The translations under genes and the position numbers were made by a program. 64,000 nt of DNA from Ramlibacter ginsenosidimutans (GTDB lineage: Bacteria > Pseudomonadota > Gammaproteobacteria > Burkholderiales > Burkholderiaceae_C), in NCBI RefSeq assembly GCF_016654015.1, contig NZ_JAEPWM010000006.1, positions 124,001 to 188,000 on the forward strand. Reading direction: 5' to 3'. This document shows positions 36,560 through 45,368 of this stretch, piece by piece. Position 1 is the stretch's first letter. Every line of letters starts with the position of its first letter. The notes under the pieces were generated by a model, which was given only the letters and a program-made list of their open reading frames with translations, was not told the origin of the DNA and did not search any database.

Positions 36560-38602
36560 GTGTTGGAATTGCTGCGCGCCCACGCCAGGCCCACAAAAGA
36601 ATTCGCCGAAGGCTTCGTGGAGGCGCACCGCCACCGCATCTTCCTCGGCCTGTCCGTCGCCGGCACGCTGCTGCTGGGCCCGTTCGCCATCAACAACTTC
36701 TTCCAGGACCGCGCGGTCCTGGGGGTGATCACCTGCGCGTTCGTGGCCTGCCTGCTGCTGAACGCCTACACCATTGCGCGCGGTCGCCCTATGGTGGTGC
36801 CACCCATGGCCATCTTCGTGGGCTCCCTGTTCGGGCTCGCGACGGCCATGTACCAGAACGGGCTGATCGGGGTGCTGTGGGTCTACCCCGGCATCCTGCT
36901 GTTCCACTTCATGCTGCCGCGCCGCCAGGCGAACCTGCTCAACGTGACGCTGATCCTGGTGACGGTGCCGCTGGCGTGGATGCACCTGGGCCCGCAGGTC
37001 ACGGCCCGCGTGGCGGTGACGCTGGCGCTGCTGGTCGTCTTCACGAACATCTTCTCGTACATCGCCAACACGCAGCACGCGAAGGAGGCGGAGCAGCGCG
37101 AGCGGCTGGACGCGCTGGTGCACCAGCTGGAGGAACAGAACAAGTCCCTGCGCGAGGCGTTCCGCCTGCGCGAGGAGGTGGAGCGGATCGCCCGCCACGA
37201 CCTGAAGACGCCGCTCGCCAGCATCGCCACGGTCCCGCGCCTGCTGCGGCAGCGGCAGGCGCTCTCGCCGCAGGACGACGAGTTGCTGGGCACGGTGGAA
37301 CGCGCGGCGCTGCGCGTCCTGAGCATGGTCAACCTCTCGCTCGACCTGTTCCGCATGGAAGAGGGCACGTACCGGCTGCGCGCGCAGGCGGTGGACCTGG
37401 CCGCGCTGGTGCAGACGGTCGCGCGCGAGCTGCAGGCCCATGCGCGCTCCAAGCAGCTGCGCATGAACCTCGACCTGCCCGGCGAACCGGTGTACGCGCA
37501 AGGCGAGGAACTGCTTTGCTATTCCACCGTGGCCAACCTCCTGAAGAACGCGCTGGAGGCGTCGCCCGACGGCGCCGAGGTCCGCGTGCGGCTGCGGCGT
37601 GTCAGCGACGGCAACGGCGACGCGGTGGCGCTGGACATCCACAACGAAGGCGAGGTGCCGGCGGAGATCCGCGACCGCTTCTTCGACAAGTACGCGACCC
37701 ACGGCAAGGTCGGCGGCACGGGCCTGGGGGCCTATTCGGCGCGGCTGATGGCCCGGGTGCAGCGCGGCTCGCTGCGGATGAATTCCGGGCCGGAGGAGGG
37801 GACCACCTTGTCGCTGCGCCTGCCACTGTGGCATGCGGCGCCGCCGCGCAAGCTGGCGTCCGTGTCGCAGGCGGCCGTCGTGGCAGATGCGCTGCCGCCG
37901 CTCGACGTGCTGGTGGTGGACGACGACGAATACAACATCGTGGTGCTGAAAAGCATGCTGCCCAGCCCGCCACTGGCCGTGCGCACGGCCGTCAACGGCC
38001 GCGCCGCGCTGGCGATGGTGCGCGAGAGCCGGCCGGACGTGATCTTCATGGACGTGGAAATGCCGGTGATGGGCGGGCTGGAGTCGGTGCGCAGCATCCG
38101 CGACCTGCAGCGTGACGCCGGCCAGCAGCCGAGCGTGATCGCGGCCTTCTCCGCGCACGACGACGAGGCGACCCGCGCGAAGTGCCTGGAAGCCGGCTTC
38201 GATCTGTACCTGGCGAAGCCTTCCTCGCGCGAGGAGGTGTTCGCCGTGCTGTGCGGCCACGATCCCGCGGGGGCCACGCGGCCCGGCGGCCTCGCTCCCC
38301 GGGAGGAGATCTGGGTGGAGCCGGGCCTCATGCCGCTGATGCCGGAATTCCTCGCGTCGCGGCGCCAGCTCGCCGAGCAACTGGCGCTCGCCGTCGCCGG
38401 CGGCGAGCGCGAGGCGATCCGCACCACCGCGCACAAGCTGGCGGGCAGCCTCGCGATGTACGGATTCCGGGCTGCGAGCAGCGCCAGCCGCGAGCTCGAG
38501 GAGGCGGCACGCACCGGCGAGCTCGCCGAACTGCAGTCGCGCTGCGCGGCGCTCGGCGAGCTGCTCGCGCGCGCGCGGCCGGTCGCACGGCCGGCTGATT
38601 GA
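36560..38602 (+). CDS. Hybrid sensor histidine kinase with receiver and Hpt domains
   Basis: Start is taken as GTG 36560, 9 bases after GGAGG; a GTG at 36542 is also in frame. The 680-residue protein has about six membrane segments (residues 25-175), a short coiled coil, a HisKA box (RIARHDLKTPLASI, H213), a HATPase domain (GGTGLGAYSARLM), a receiver domain (VVDDDEYN, phospho-Asp in FMDVEMP near D498), and a C-terminal Hpt domain (TAHKLAGS, H625). No response regulator gene is adjacent, so its output partner is encoded elsewhere. A membrane-embedded sensor part with no large periplasmic loop suggests sensing of a membrane or intracellular signal. Confidence 0.92.
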   Translation: MLELLRAHARPTKEFAEGFVEAHRHRIFLGLSVAGTLLLGPFAINNFFQDRAVLGVITCAFVACLLLNAYTIARGRPMVVPPMAIFVGSLFGLATAMYQNGLIGVLWVYPGILLFHFMLPRRQANLLNVTLILVTVPLAWMHLGPQVTARVAVTLALLVVFTNIFSYIANTQHAKEAEQRERLDALVHQLEEQNKSLREAFRLREEVERIARHDLKTPLASIATVPRLLRQRQALSPQDDELLGTVERAALRVLSMVNLSLDLFRMEEGTYRLRAQAVDLAALVQTVARELQAHARSKQLRMNLDLPGEPVYAQGEELLCYSTVANLLKNALEASPDGAEVRVRLRRVSDGNGDAVALDIHNEGEVPAEIRDRFFDKYATHGKVGGTGLGAYSARLMARVQRGSLRMNSGPEEGTTLSLRLPLWHAAPPRKLASVSQAAVVADALPPLDVLVVDDDEYNIVVLKSMLPSPPLAVRTAVNGRAALAMVRESRPDVIFMDVEMPVMGGLESVRSIRDLQRDAGQQPSVIAAFSAHDDEATRAKCLEAGFDLYLAKPSSREEVFAVLCGHDPAGATRPGGLAPREEIWVEPGLMPLMPEFLASRRQLAEQLALAVAGGEREAIRTTAHKLAGSLAMYGFRAASSASRELEEAARTGELAELQSRCAALGELLARARPVARPAD

Positions 38603-38650
38603 GGCGCTGGCGCGCTGCGCCCGCGCGTCCTTTTTTGCATGGAACAAAGA

Positions 38651-38775
38651 CCAACATCCGGACGCAGAGGACGCAAAGGTAGCGCAGAGGACGCAGAAAA
38701 AACCTTTGAAAGTTTTCTTCTGAATTCTTTTGCGCCTTCTGCGTAATCTCTGCGTCTTCTGCGTCCGGTTGTTGG
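38651..38775. repeat. Imperfect inverted repeat built of GACGCAGA units
   Basis: The left arm (38651-38700, CCAACATCCGGACGCAGAGG...) is the imperfect complement of the right arm (about 38727-38775, ending TCTGCGTCCGGTTGTTGG). Each arm holds short GACGCA/GCGCAG repeats. The AT-rich centre lies between convergent genes (kinase and TauD dioxygenase), so a bidirectional terminator is likely. It may also be a MITE-like dispersed element. Confidence 0.7.
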
Positions 38776-38787
38776 GTTTTCCTCGCC

Positions 38788-39666
38788 TTACGCGGCCAGC
38801 AGCATGGCCTCCGGCGTGTCGTTGATCGTGGTGCGGCGCAGCTCCCGGCGCTCGGCGACGTCGTAGCGCCGGCCGCGGTGCAGGGTGCTGCGGTTGTCCC
38901 AGATCACCAGGTCGCCGACCTGCCACTCGTGCACGTAGACGTTCTCGCGCCGGGTGGCGTGCTCCAGCAGGTCCTGCAGGTACATGCGCGACTCCGCCGT
39001 CGGCCAGCCCAGGATCTGGCGTGCGTGCACCCCGACGAACAGCACCTTGCGCCCCGACCCCGGATGCGTGTCGGCCAGCGGCCACACGGCCGGCGGGATC
39101 TCCTTCTTCTGCTCGTCGGTGTAGGCGTCGTCGCCCAGCAGGATGCGCGTGTGCAGCGCGAAGTGCTCCGCCTTCAGGTCCTGGATCTCGGCCTTCGTGC
39201 GCGCGTCCAGCGTGTCGTACGCGTGGCGCAGGTCGGCGAACTCGGTGTTGCCGCCCCAGCTGGGCTTGATCACGCAATGGAGCATGGAGTAGGCGGCGCG
39301 CGGGTTCATGAACGAGCTGTCAGAGTGCCACAGCTGGTTGGCGAAGTTGGACAGGTTCTTCGGCGAGTCGCGCTTCGCGACGTTGCCCTGCGCGTCGACG
39401 TTGGAGATGTCGATCAGGCGTTCGTCTGCCAGGCGCTCGGGGCGCTTGAAGACGCGCTTCAGGCCGATGTCCAGCGGGCCGAAGGACTGGGCGAAGTCGA
39501 TCTGCTGCTGCGCGGTCAGCGGCTGGCCGCGGAATACCAGCACGGCGTGCTCGTTCATGGCCTTGTTGATCGCGCGCACGTCCGCCGGCGCCAGCGGCCG
39601 GGTGAGGTCGATGCCGCTCGCTTCGGCGCCGAACACGGGATGGAGGGATTTCAGTTGCAGCGTCAT
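38788..39666 (-). CDS. TauD/TfdA family Fe(II)/2-oxoglutarate dioxygenase
   Basis: This 292-residue protein has the iron facial triad: H114-S-D116 in LWHSDSSF and the distal His in STLHRGRRYD near residue 262, followed by an Arg for 2-oxoglutarate. Family members hydroxylate and cleave sulfonates (TauD) or phenoxyacetates (TfdA). The gene follows the Bug binding protein by 8 bases in an operon divergent from an IclR regulator. That context suggests use of an imported organic acid; substrate unknown. Confidence 0.92.
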   Translation of the reverse strand: MTLQLKSLHPVFGAEASGIDLTRPLAPADVRAINKAMNEHAVLVFRGQPLTAQQQIDFAQSFGPLDIGLKRVFKRPERLADERLIDISNVDAQGNVAKRDSPKNLSNFANQLWHSDSSFMNPRAAYSMLHCVIKPSWGGNTEFADLRHAYDTLDARTKAEIQDLKAEHFALHTRILLGDDAYTDEQKKEIPPAVWPLADTHPGSGRKVLFVGVHARQILGWPTAESRMYLQDLLEHATRRENVYVHEWQVGDLVIWDNRSTLHRGRRYDVAERRELRRTTINDTPEAMLLAA

Positions 39667-39674
39667 GGCGTTCC

Positions 39675-40643
39675 TCAGTCGGCCTGGATGTTGGATTCGG
39701 TGACCACGCGGCCCCACTTCTTCATCTCGCCCCCCAGGAAGGCGTTGAACTGCACGGGGGTGGAGCCGACGATCTCCATGCCGAATTCCTCGGCGCGCTT
39801 CTTCACTTCCGGCGTGGCGAGCACCTTCGCCGTGTCGGCCTGGATCTTCTGCACCACGGCCTTCGGCGTGCCGGCCGGCGCGACGAATCCGAGCAGGGCG
39901 CCGACGTTGAATCCGGGGATCACTTCGGACACGGTCGGCGCGTTCACGCCGGGCACGCGCTTGTCGCCCATCGTGGCGATCAGCTTCATCTTGCCGGCCT
40001 GCACATAGGGCAGCACGGAGAGCAGCGGATCGACCACCAGGTCGAGGCGGCCGCCGAGGAGTTCGGTGTGCGCGGGCGCGCTGCCCTTCATGGGCACGTG
40101 CTGCATGTCGAAGCCAGCCTCGCGCTTCAGCAGCTCGGCGCCGAGGTGCGTCGTGCTGCCTGTGCCGGGCGTGCCGTAGTTCAGCTTGCCGGGATGCGCC
40201 TTGGCGTAAGCGATCAGTTCCCGCACGTTGTTGAAGGGCGCATCGGGCCGCGCGACGATCGCGAGCTGCATGTTGAACAGCTGCGTGACGCCGGTGAGGT
40301 CCTTCAGCGTGTCGTAGGGCAGCTTCTTGTGCAGCGAAGGATTGACCGCGAACGAGGAGTTCACCATCCCGATGGTCAACCCGTCGGGCGAGGACTTGGC
40401 GACGTAGTCGACGCCGATGATGGTGCCGGCACCCGGCTTGTAGTCCACCAGCACGGGCTGGCCCCACATCTCCTGCAGCTTGGCGCTGACCAGGCGCGCA
40501 ACGGTGTCGGTCGGCCCGCCCGGCGGGAAGGGCACGATGAGCTTCACCGGGCCCTTGGGGAAGTCCTGGGCGAACGCGGGCGCGAGCGGCGCCACAGCGA
40601 GGGCAGCGGCGAGCAGGCCGGTGCCGAGTTTGATCCAGCGCAA
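39675..40643 (-). CDS. Tripartite tricarboxylate transporter substrate-binding protein (Bug family)
   Basis: The likely start is TTG 40643 (read as M, then RWIKLGTGLLAAALA), with AGGAG 7 bases upstream, giving 322 residues, the family norm. Longer upstream starts would overlap the regulatory region and the divergent IclR gene. After the signal peptide (ends near PAFAQ) the mature protein has KLIVPFPPGGPTDTVAR and GKLNYGTPGTGSTTHLGAELL, the two Bug ligand loops. No TctA/TctB membrane genes are nearby, as is usual for the many orphan Bug genes of Burkholderiales. Confidence 0.88.
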   Translation of the reverse strand: MRWIKLGTGLLAAALAVAPLAPAFAQDFPKGPVKLIVPFPPGGPTDTVARLVSAKLQEMWGQPVLVDYKPGAGTIIGVDYVAKSSPDGLTIGMVNSSFAVNPSLHKKLPYDTLKDLTGVTQLFNMQLAIVARPDAPFNNVRELIAYAKAHPGKLNYGTPGTGSTTHLGAELLKREAGFDMQHVPMKGSAPAHTELLGGRLDLVVDPLLSVLPYVQAGKMKLIATMGDKRVPGVNAPTVSEVIPGFNVGALLGFVAPAGTPKAVVQKIQADTAKVLATPEVKKRAEEFGMEIVGSTPVQFNAFLGGEMKKWGRVVTESNIQAD

Positions 40644-40712
40644 GGAGTGTCTCCTGATGGGGTAGGAAAATGAAACGATGTCCCGAAATATACGCGATCT
40701 AATCGAATAAGA

Positions 40713-40727
40713 TGGAACACAGTTCCA
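40713..40727. promoter_or_regulatory. Putative IclR-type operator palindrome
   Basis: TGGAACACAGTTCCA is a perfect 6-3-6 palindrome located 16 bases before the iclR-type start and about 70 bases before the divergent Bug gene. It matches the outer bases of the E. coli IclR consensus TGGAAATNATTTCCA. It may mediate autoregulation and control of both directions. Confidence 0.6.
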
Positions 40728-40743
40728 CGAGAAGGGGATTTCC

Positions 40744-41520
40744 TTGGCCCACACCGAAGTCGCTGCCCGCGAGGAGGTCAGTGCGCTCGCCCGCGGGCTG
40801 GCGGTGCTGCGCACCCTTGCCGACGCGGCCGGCCCGCTGTCCAACCGGGAGCTCGCCGAGCGGACCGGCATCCCCAAGGCCACCGTCTCGCGGCTCGCGG
40901 CCACGCTGCAGTCGGCCGGCTTCCTGCGCCAGGCGAGCGACGACCGCTACGCGCTCGGTGCGGCGGCGCTGCACCTGGGCAACGCGTACCTGCGCAGCTT
41001 CGATTTCCGCCAGCAGGCCCGGCTGCACCTCGCCGAACTGGCCGAAGCCGCGGGCGCCAATGTGCACCTCGGCGTGCGCGACGGCCTGGACATCGTCCTC
41101 ATCGACACGTTGCGGCCACGCACTGCACTGATCCTGTCGCGCATGGACGTCGGCTCGCGCATGGCGATCGCCACGTCGGCGGTGGGCCGCGCGTGGCTCG
41201 CGGCGCTCGCCCCCGACCAGCGCGCGCAGTTGCTCCAGGAGTTGCGTGCCGCGAGCGGCGCGCAGTGGGCGCAGGTGCAGGAGCGGCTCGATGCCGCGCT
41301 CGCCGAACATGCGCGCGTGGGCTACTGCACGTCCTTCGGCGAATGGCACCAGGACATCAACGCGCTCGGCTTCAGCCTGCGCGGGCCGCGCGGCGAGCTC
41401 TATGGCGTGAGCGTGGGCGGCCCAGCCTACCTGTTGCCGCGCGAGCTGATGCTGGAGAAGATCGCCCCGCGCGTGCTGCAGGTGCAGAAGGCGATCGAGC
41501 GCGAAGCCGGCCTCGCCTGA
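40744..41520 (+). CDS. IclR family transcriptional regulator
   Basis: From TTG 40744 (AAGGGG 8-9 bases upstream) the protein has 258 residues. It has an N-terminal winged helix (LARGLAVLRTLADAAGPLSNRELAERTGIPKATVSRL region) and a C-terminal effector domain with GRAWLAALAPDQR and YGVSVGGPAYLLP. IclR proteins bind small organic acids. Its divergent position and the palindrome in the gap indicate control of the Bug-TauD operon. Confidence 0.9.
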   Translation: MAHTEVAAREEVSALARGLAVLRTLADAAGPLSNRELAERTGIPKATVSRLAATLQSAGFLRQASDDRYALGAAALHLGNAYLRSFDFRQQARLHLAELAEAAGANVHLGVRDGLDIVLIDTLRPRTALILSRMDVGSRMAIATSAVGRAWLAALAPDQRAQLLQELRAASGAQWAQVQERLDAALAEHARVGYCTSFGEWHQDINALGFSLRGPRGELYGVSVGGPAYLLPRELMLEKIAPRVLQVQKAIEREAGLA

Positions 41521-41647
41521 TCCCCGCTTCGCGCGCACGCAACGCGGGCGCCGCGAAGCGGCGCTTTTGCGTGCCATCCTGCCGGCGCGCGGGTTGGCCC
41601 CCACGGGCCCGCCACTAGAATGGTGCGCAGTGAATCGAGAAGTCCGG

Positions 41648-42988
41648 ATGCACCTCCCCCCTGCCGCGACCCCCAACGCCCGCAAGGCCGATTTCTCCTG
41701 CGATGTCCTGGTGGTCGGCGGCGGCCCGGCCGGATCCACGCTCGCCACGCTGCTGGCCCGCCGCGGCTGCGACGTGCACGTGCTGGAGAAGGAACACCAT
41801 CCACGCTTCCACATCGGCGAGTCGCTCCTGCCGGCCAACGTGCGCCTGTTCGAGGAACTCGGCGTGCGCGAGGAGGTGGAACGCATCGGCATGCCCAAGT
41901 GGGGCGTCGAGTTCGTCTCGCCCCGCCACGAGCACTGCAGCATGCTGGAATTCGCGGACGCGCTCGACAAGTCGCAGCCCTATGCCTGGCAGGTGCGCCG
42001 CTCCGATCTCGACGCCTTGCTGTTCCGGACCGCGGCCGAGGCCGGCGCCCGCACGCTGGAAGGCCACCGCGCCCGCGAGGTGCAGTTCGACGCCGACGGT
42101 GCGCTGGTGGAGGTCGAGCGCGAGGACGGCAGCCGCGCGACCTGGCGCTGCCGCTATTTCGTCGACGCGAGCGGGCGCGACACGCTGCTCGCGAACCGCT
42201 TGCGCAGCAAGGAGAAACACCCGGACCACAACAGCTCGGCACTGTTCGGCCATTTCCGCAACGCGCAGCGGCTCGAAGGCAGGCTGGAAGGCAACATCAG
42301 CATCTTCTGGTTCGACCACGGCTGGTTCTGGTTCATCCCCCTCGCCGACGGGACGACCAGCGTCGGCGCCGTCGTGTGGCCGCAGTACCTGAAGTCGCGC
42401 GACAAGCCGCTGCCCGACTTCTTCCGCGACACGATCGCGCTCTGCCCGCCGCTGGCGCAGCGCCTGCGCGATGCGGAACTGGTGGACGGCCACGTCCATG
42501 CCACCGGCAATTATTCTTACCTGGGGACGCATTGCGTCGGCGAACGCTATGCGATGCTGGGCGATGCGTTCGCCTTCGTCGATCCGGTGTTTTCGTCGGG
42601 CGTGTACCTGGCCATGAGCAGCGCCTTCGCCGCGCTGCCGCTGGTGGAGGCGACGTTGCAGCGCGGTCCCGCAGGCGCCGTGCAGGAGCGCACGGCCTTC
42701 GACCGCTTCACGCGCCAGGGGCCGAAGGAATTCAGCTGGTTCATCTTCCGCATGACGAACCCCACGATGCGCGGCTTCTTCATGGATCCGCGCAATCCGC
42801 TGCGGATGCAGGAGGCGGTGCTCACGGTGCTGGCCGGTGACGTGCACGGCCGCACGCCGTTCCGCCTGCCGCTCAACTGCTTCAAGGGCCTGTACTACCT
42901 GGTGTCGGCCGCGCATCCGGTGCGCACGTGGAAGTCCTGGCGCGCCCGACGCCGCAACCTCCGCGCAGTGGACGCGGCCGCATCGTGA
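41648..42988 (+). CDS. FAD-dependent oxidoreductase, tryptophan-halogenase-like
   Basis: From ATG 41648 the protein has 446 residues. It has the FAD motif VLVVGGGPAGSTLA, the PRFHIGESLLPANV segment typical of flavin-dependent halogenases and related monooxygenases, a W-x-W-x-I-P motif (HGWFWFIPL) and GDAFAFVDPVFSSG. The candidate catalytic Lys is in GMPKWGVEF. A GTG at 41630 is an alternative start. Xanthomonadin and aryl-polyene clusters often carry such a gene. It overlaps the acyltransferase gene (GTGA). Confidence 0.86.
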   Translation: MHLPPAATPNARKADFSCDVLVVGGGPAGSTLATLLARRGCDVHVLEKEHHPRFHIGESLLPANVRLFEELGVREEVERIGMPKWGVEFVSPRHEHCSMLEFADALDKSQPYAWQVRRSDLDALLFRTAAEAGARTLEGHRAREVQFDADGALVEVEREDGSRATWRCRYFVDASGRDTLLANRLRSKEKHPDHNSSALFGHFRNAQRLEGRLEGNISIFWFDHGWFWFIPLADGTTSVGAVVWPQYLKSRDKPLPDFFRDTIALCPPLAQRLRDAELVDGHVHATGNYSYLGTHCVGERYAMLGDAFAFVDPVFSSGVYLAMSSAFAALPLVEATLQRGPAGAVQERTAFDRFTRQGPKEFSWFIFRMTNPTMRGFFMDPRNPLRMQEAVLTVLAGDVHGRTPFRLPLNCFKGLYYLVSAAHPVRTWKSWRARRRNLRAVDAAAS

Positions 42989-43773
42989 AGCCCCTGTCCG
43001 TCGACGTGCAGCGGACCCTGGAGGCGCAGGAGCGGTCGTCCTGGCTGGCCAGCGTGCTGCTGCGGGCGTGGCTGTTCGTCCTGCTGTTCTGGCTGGGCGT
43101 GCTGTCGCTGGGATGGAACCTGATTGCCGCCGTGCTGCGCCTGTTCCTGCGCGGGGCGACGGCGCGCCGCGTGGGCTGCGCCGGCATCTCCTACGGCTAT
43201 CGCTGGTACTGGGCCTGCGCGCGTGCCAGCGGGCTGCTGCGCATCGACGCGCATTCGCTCGACGTGCTGCGCGATGTGCCAGGCGGCCTGGTGATCGCCG
43301 CCAACCATCCGAGCCTGCTGGATGCGCTGATGATCGTCGCGCGCCTTCCGCGCGGCACTTGCTTGATGAAGGGCGCGCTGGTGCGCAATCCCTTCCTGGG
43401 CGCCGGCGCGAGCCTCGCCGGCTACGTGTCGAACGACTCCACGCGGACGATGGTGCGCATGGCGGTGGAGCGCCTGCACGAAGGCGGGCAACTGGTCGTG
43501 TTCCCGGAAGGCACGCGCAGTCCGGCACCCGGCCGGATCCACCCCTTCAGCCGCAGCATCGCGCTGATCGCGCAGCGGGCGCAGGTCCCCATCCAGACTG
43601 TGGTGATCGAAACCGACTCGCCCTACCTGGGCAAGGGCTGGCCCCTGTGGAAACTGCCGCCGGTGCCGATCGTGTTCCGCGCGCGCCTGGGCCAGCGCTT
43701 CGAGCCCGCCGCGGATGCGGAGCAGGTGTGCGCCGAGATGGAGGCGTACTTCCGCAAGGAACTCGCCCGGTGA
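42985..43773 (+). CDS. 1-acylglycerol-3-phosphate acyltransferase-like (PlsC family)
   Basis: This 262-residue membrane-associated acyltransferase has two N-terminal hydrophobic segments, the NHPSLLD (NHx4D) catalytic motif near residue 108, and FPEGTRS near 173. The GTG start overlaps the previous stop. In aryl-polyene clusters such enzymes attach acyl or polyene groups to lipids. It is translationally coupled to the glycosyltransferase gene downstream. Confidence 0.88.
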   Translation: MKPLSVDVQRTLEAQERSSWLASVLLRAWLFVLLFWLGVLSLGWNLIAAVLRLFLRGATARRVGCAGISYGYRWYWACARASGLLRIDAHSLDVLRDVPGGLVIAANHPSLLDALMIVARLPRGTCLMKGALVRNPFLGAGASLAGYVSNDSTRTMVRMAVERLHEGGQLVVFPEGTRSPAPGRIHPFSRSIALIAQRAQVPIQTVVIETDSPYLGKGWPLWKLPPVPIVFRARLGQRFEPAADAEQVCAEMEAYFRKELAR

Positions 43774-44549
43774 ACGCGCCGTCGGCAACCCACGTCGTGC
43801 TCATCCCGAGCTACAACACGGGCGCCAAGGTCTACGAGACGGTGCGCGACGCGCGCCGCCAGTGGGCGCCCGTGTGGGTCGTGGTGGACGGCAGCGACGA
43901 CGGCACGGCCGAAGGCCTGCAATCCATGGCGGCGGAGGATCCCCAGCTGAAAGTGATCGTGCTGCCGGTCAACCGGGGCAAGGGAAGCGCCGTGCTCGCC
44001 GGCTTGCAGGCCGCGGCCGAAGCCGGCTTCACGCATGCGCTCGCGATGGACTCGGACGGCCAGCATCCCGCGGACCTCATCCCCGCCTTCATGCGCGCGT
44101 CGCAGCAACGGCCCGACGCCATGATCCTGGGCCGGCCCGTGTTCGATGCCTCGGCGCCGCTGCTGCGCGTGCGCGGCCGCCGCATCTCCAATGGGTGGAC
44201 GCAGTTGGAGACGCTGGGCGCGGGAATCGGCGATTCGCTGTTCGGCTTCCGCGTGTATCCCGTGGCGGACCTGGTCGCGGTGATGCGCCGGCAACCCTGG
44301 ATGCGCCGGTTCGACTTCGACACCGAGGCCGTGGTGCGGCTCGCCTGGCGCGGCGTGGCGCCCGTGAATGTCGACGCGCCGGTGAAGTACCTCAGTGCGG
44401 AAGAGGGCGGGGTCTCGCACTTCAACTACCTGCGCGACAACGCGCTGCTCACGTGGATGCACACGCGGCTCGTGCTGGAATTCCTCCTGCGGCTGCCGCT
44501 GCTGGTGCTGCGGCGGGTGCGGGGCTTGCCGCCGTTCCAGTATCGGTAG
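43770..44549 (+). CDS. Family 2 glycosyltransferase
   Basis: This 259-residue GT-A glycosyltransferase has VVLIPSYNTG at the start, VVVDGSDDGT, NRGKGSAVLAGL and MDSDGQHP (DxD-type metal site near residue 93). A C-terminal hydrophobic stretch (LVLEFLLRLPLLVL) suggests membrane attachment. The GTG start overlaps the acyltransferase stop. It likely modifies the lipid anchor of the polyene product. The gene ends just before a palindromic repeat that separates it from the convergent ketoreductase. Confidence 0.88.
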   Translation: MNAPSATHVVLIPSYNTGAKVYETVRDARRQWAPVWVVVDGSDDGTAEGLQSMAAEDPQLKVIVLPVNRGKGSAVLAGLQAAAEAGFTHALAMDSDGQHPADLIPAFMRASQQRPDAMILGRPVFDASAPLLRVRGRRISNGWTQLETLGAGIGDSLFGFRVYPVADLVAVMRRQPWMRRFDFDTEAVVRLAWRGVAPVNVDAPVKYLSAEEGGVSHFNYLRDNALLTWMHTRLVLEFLLRLPLLVLRRVRGLPPFQYR

Positions 44550-44560
44550 GCGGCAGTGCT

Positions 44561-44641
44561 GCTGGGGTTCGCTTCGCTCACCACCAGCCTACGGAAGCCG
44601 GCCCGACGCGTAGGCTGGCGGTGAGCGCAGCGAACCCCAGC
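44561..44641. repeat. Palindromic intergenic repeat, copy 3
   Basis: GCTGGGGTTCGC(T)TCGCTCACC at 44561-44582 faces GGTGAGCGCAGCGAACCCCAGC at 44620-44641, with inner arms CCAGCCTACG (44584-44593) and CGTAGGCTGG (44609-44618). It is the compact form of the elements at 3638 and 8510. It lies between convergent genes and is a likely bidirectional terminator. Confidence 0.8.
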
Positions 44642-44648
44642 AACCCTC

Positions 44649-45368
44649 TCAGGCCATCCCGCCATTGATCGAGATCACCTGCCCGCTGATGTAGCCCGCG
44701 TCCTCGCCCGCCAGGAACGCCACCAGCGCCGCGACCTCCTCCGCCTTGCCCGCGCGCCGGGCCGGCACCATGCTCTTGATCATGTCGGCGTCGAACACCT
44801 GGTCCGCCATCGCCGACGCGATGATGCCCGGCGCCACCACGTTCACGGTGATGCCACGGCTGGCGAGTTCCAGTGAGAGCGACTTGCTGGCCCCGTGCAG
44901 CGCCGCTTTCGCTGCCGCGTAATTCGCCTGGCCGCGGTTGCCCATCACGGCCGCCACCGAGCTGATGCTGATGATGCGGCCCCAGCGGGTGCGCGCCATC
45001 GGCAGCGTGAGCGGCTGCGTGACGTGGAAGAAGCCGTGCAGCGACACGTCGATGACGCGGTGCCACTGCTCGGCCCGCATGCCGGGGAACACGGCGTCGT
45101 CGTGGATGCCGGCGTTGTTCACGAGCACCTGGATGGCGCCGGCGGCCAGCAAGGCGTCGATGGCCGCGGCGCTGGCCTGCGCATCGGTGACGTCGAAGGC
45201 GACCGCTTCGGCGGAACCGCCTTCGGCGCGGATCGCGGCCGCGACCTCTTCGGCCGCCGGCAGCCGCGCGTTCGCGTGCACGATCACGTGCAGGCCGTCG
45301 CGCGCGAGCCGCCGCGCGATGGCGCCGCCGAGGTCGCCGCTGCCGCCGGTGACGAGCGCACGTTTCAT
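44649..45368 (-). CDS. fabG: 3-ketoacyl-ACP reductase (FabG-like)
   Basis: This 239-residue SDR has TGGSGDLGGAIA near residue 7, VLVNNAGIHDDAVF, ISISSVAAVMGN and NYAAAKAAL with the Ser-Tyr-Lys set, and NVVAPGIIASAM. It is typical of the ketoreductase of aryl-polyene clusters (ApeQ-like). It is the last gene of the minus-strand operon and overlaps the dehydratase by four bases. It reduces the 3-keto group after each chain extension. Confidence 0.9.
   Translation of the reverse strand: MKRALVTGGSGDLGGAIARRLARDGLHVIVHANARLPAAEEVAAAIRAEGGSAEAVAFDVTDAQASAAAIDALLAAGAIQVLVNNAGIHDDAVFPGMRAEQWHRVIDVSLHGFFHVTQPLTLPMARTRWGRIISISSVAAVMGNRGQANYAAAKAALHGASKSLSLELASRGITVNVVAPGIIASAMADQVFDADMIKSMVPARRAGKAEEVAALVAFLAGEDAGYISGQVISINGGMA

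Noticed and set aside
40644-40904. Longer start for the Bug protein at 39675
   Set aside because: It would place Arg/Ser-rich sequence before a normal signal peptide and run into the divergent IclR gene; TTG 40643 has a good AGGAG site.
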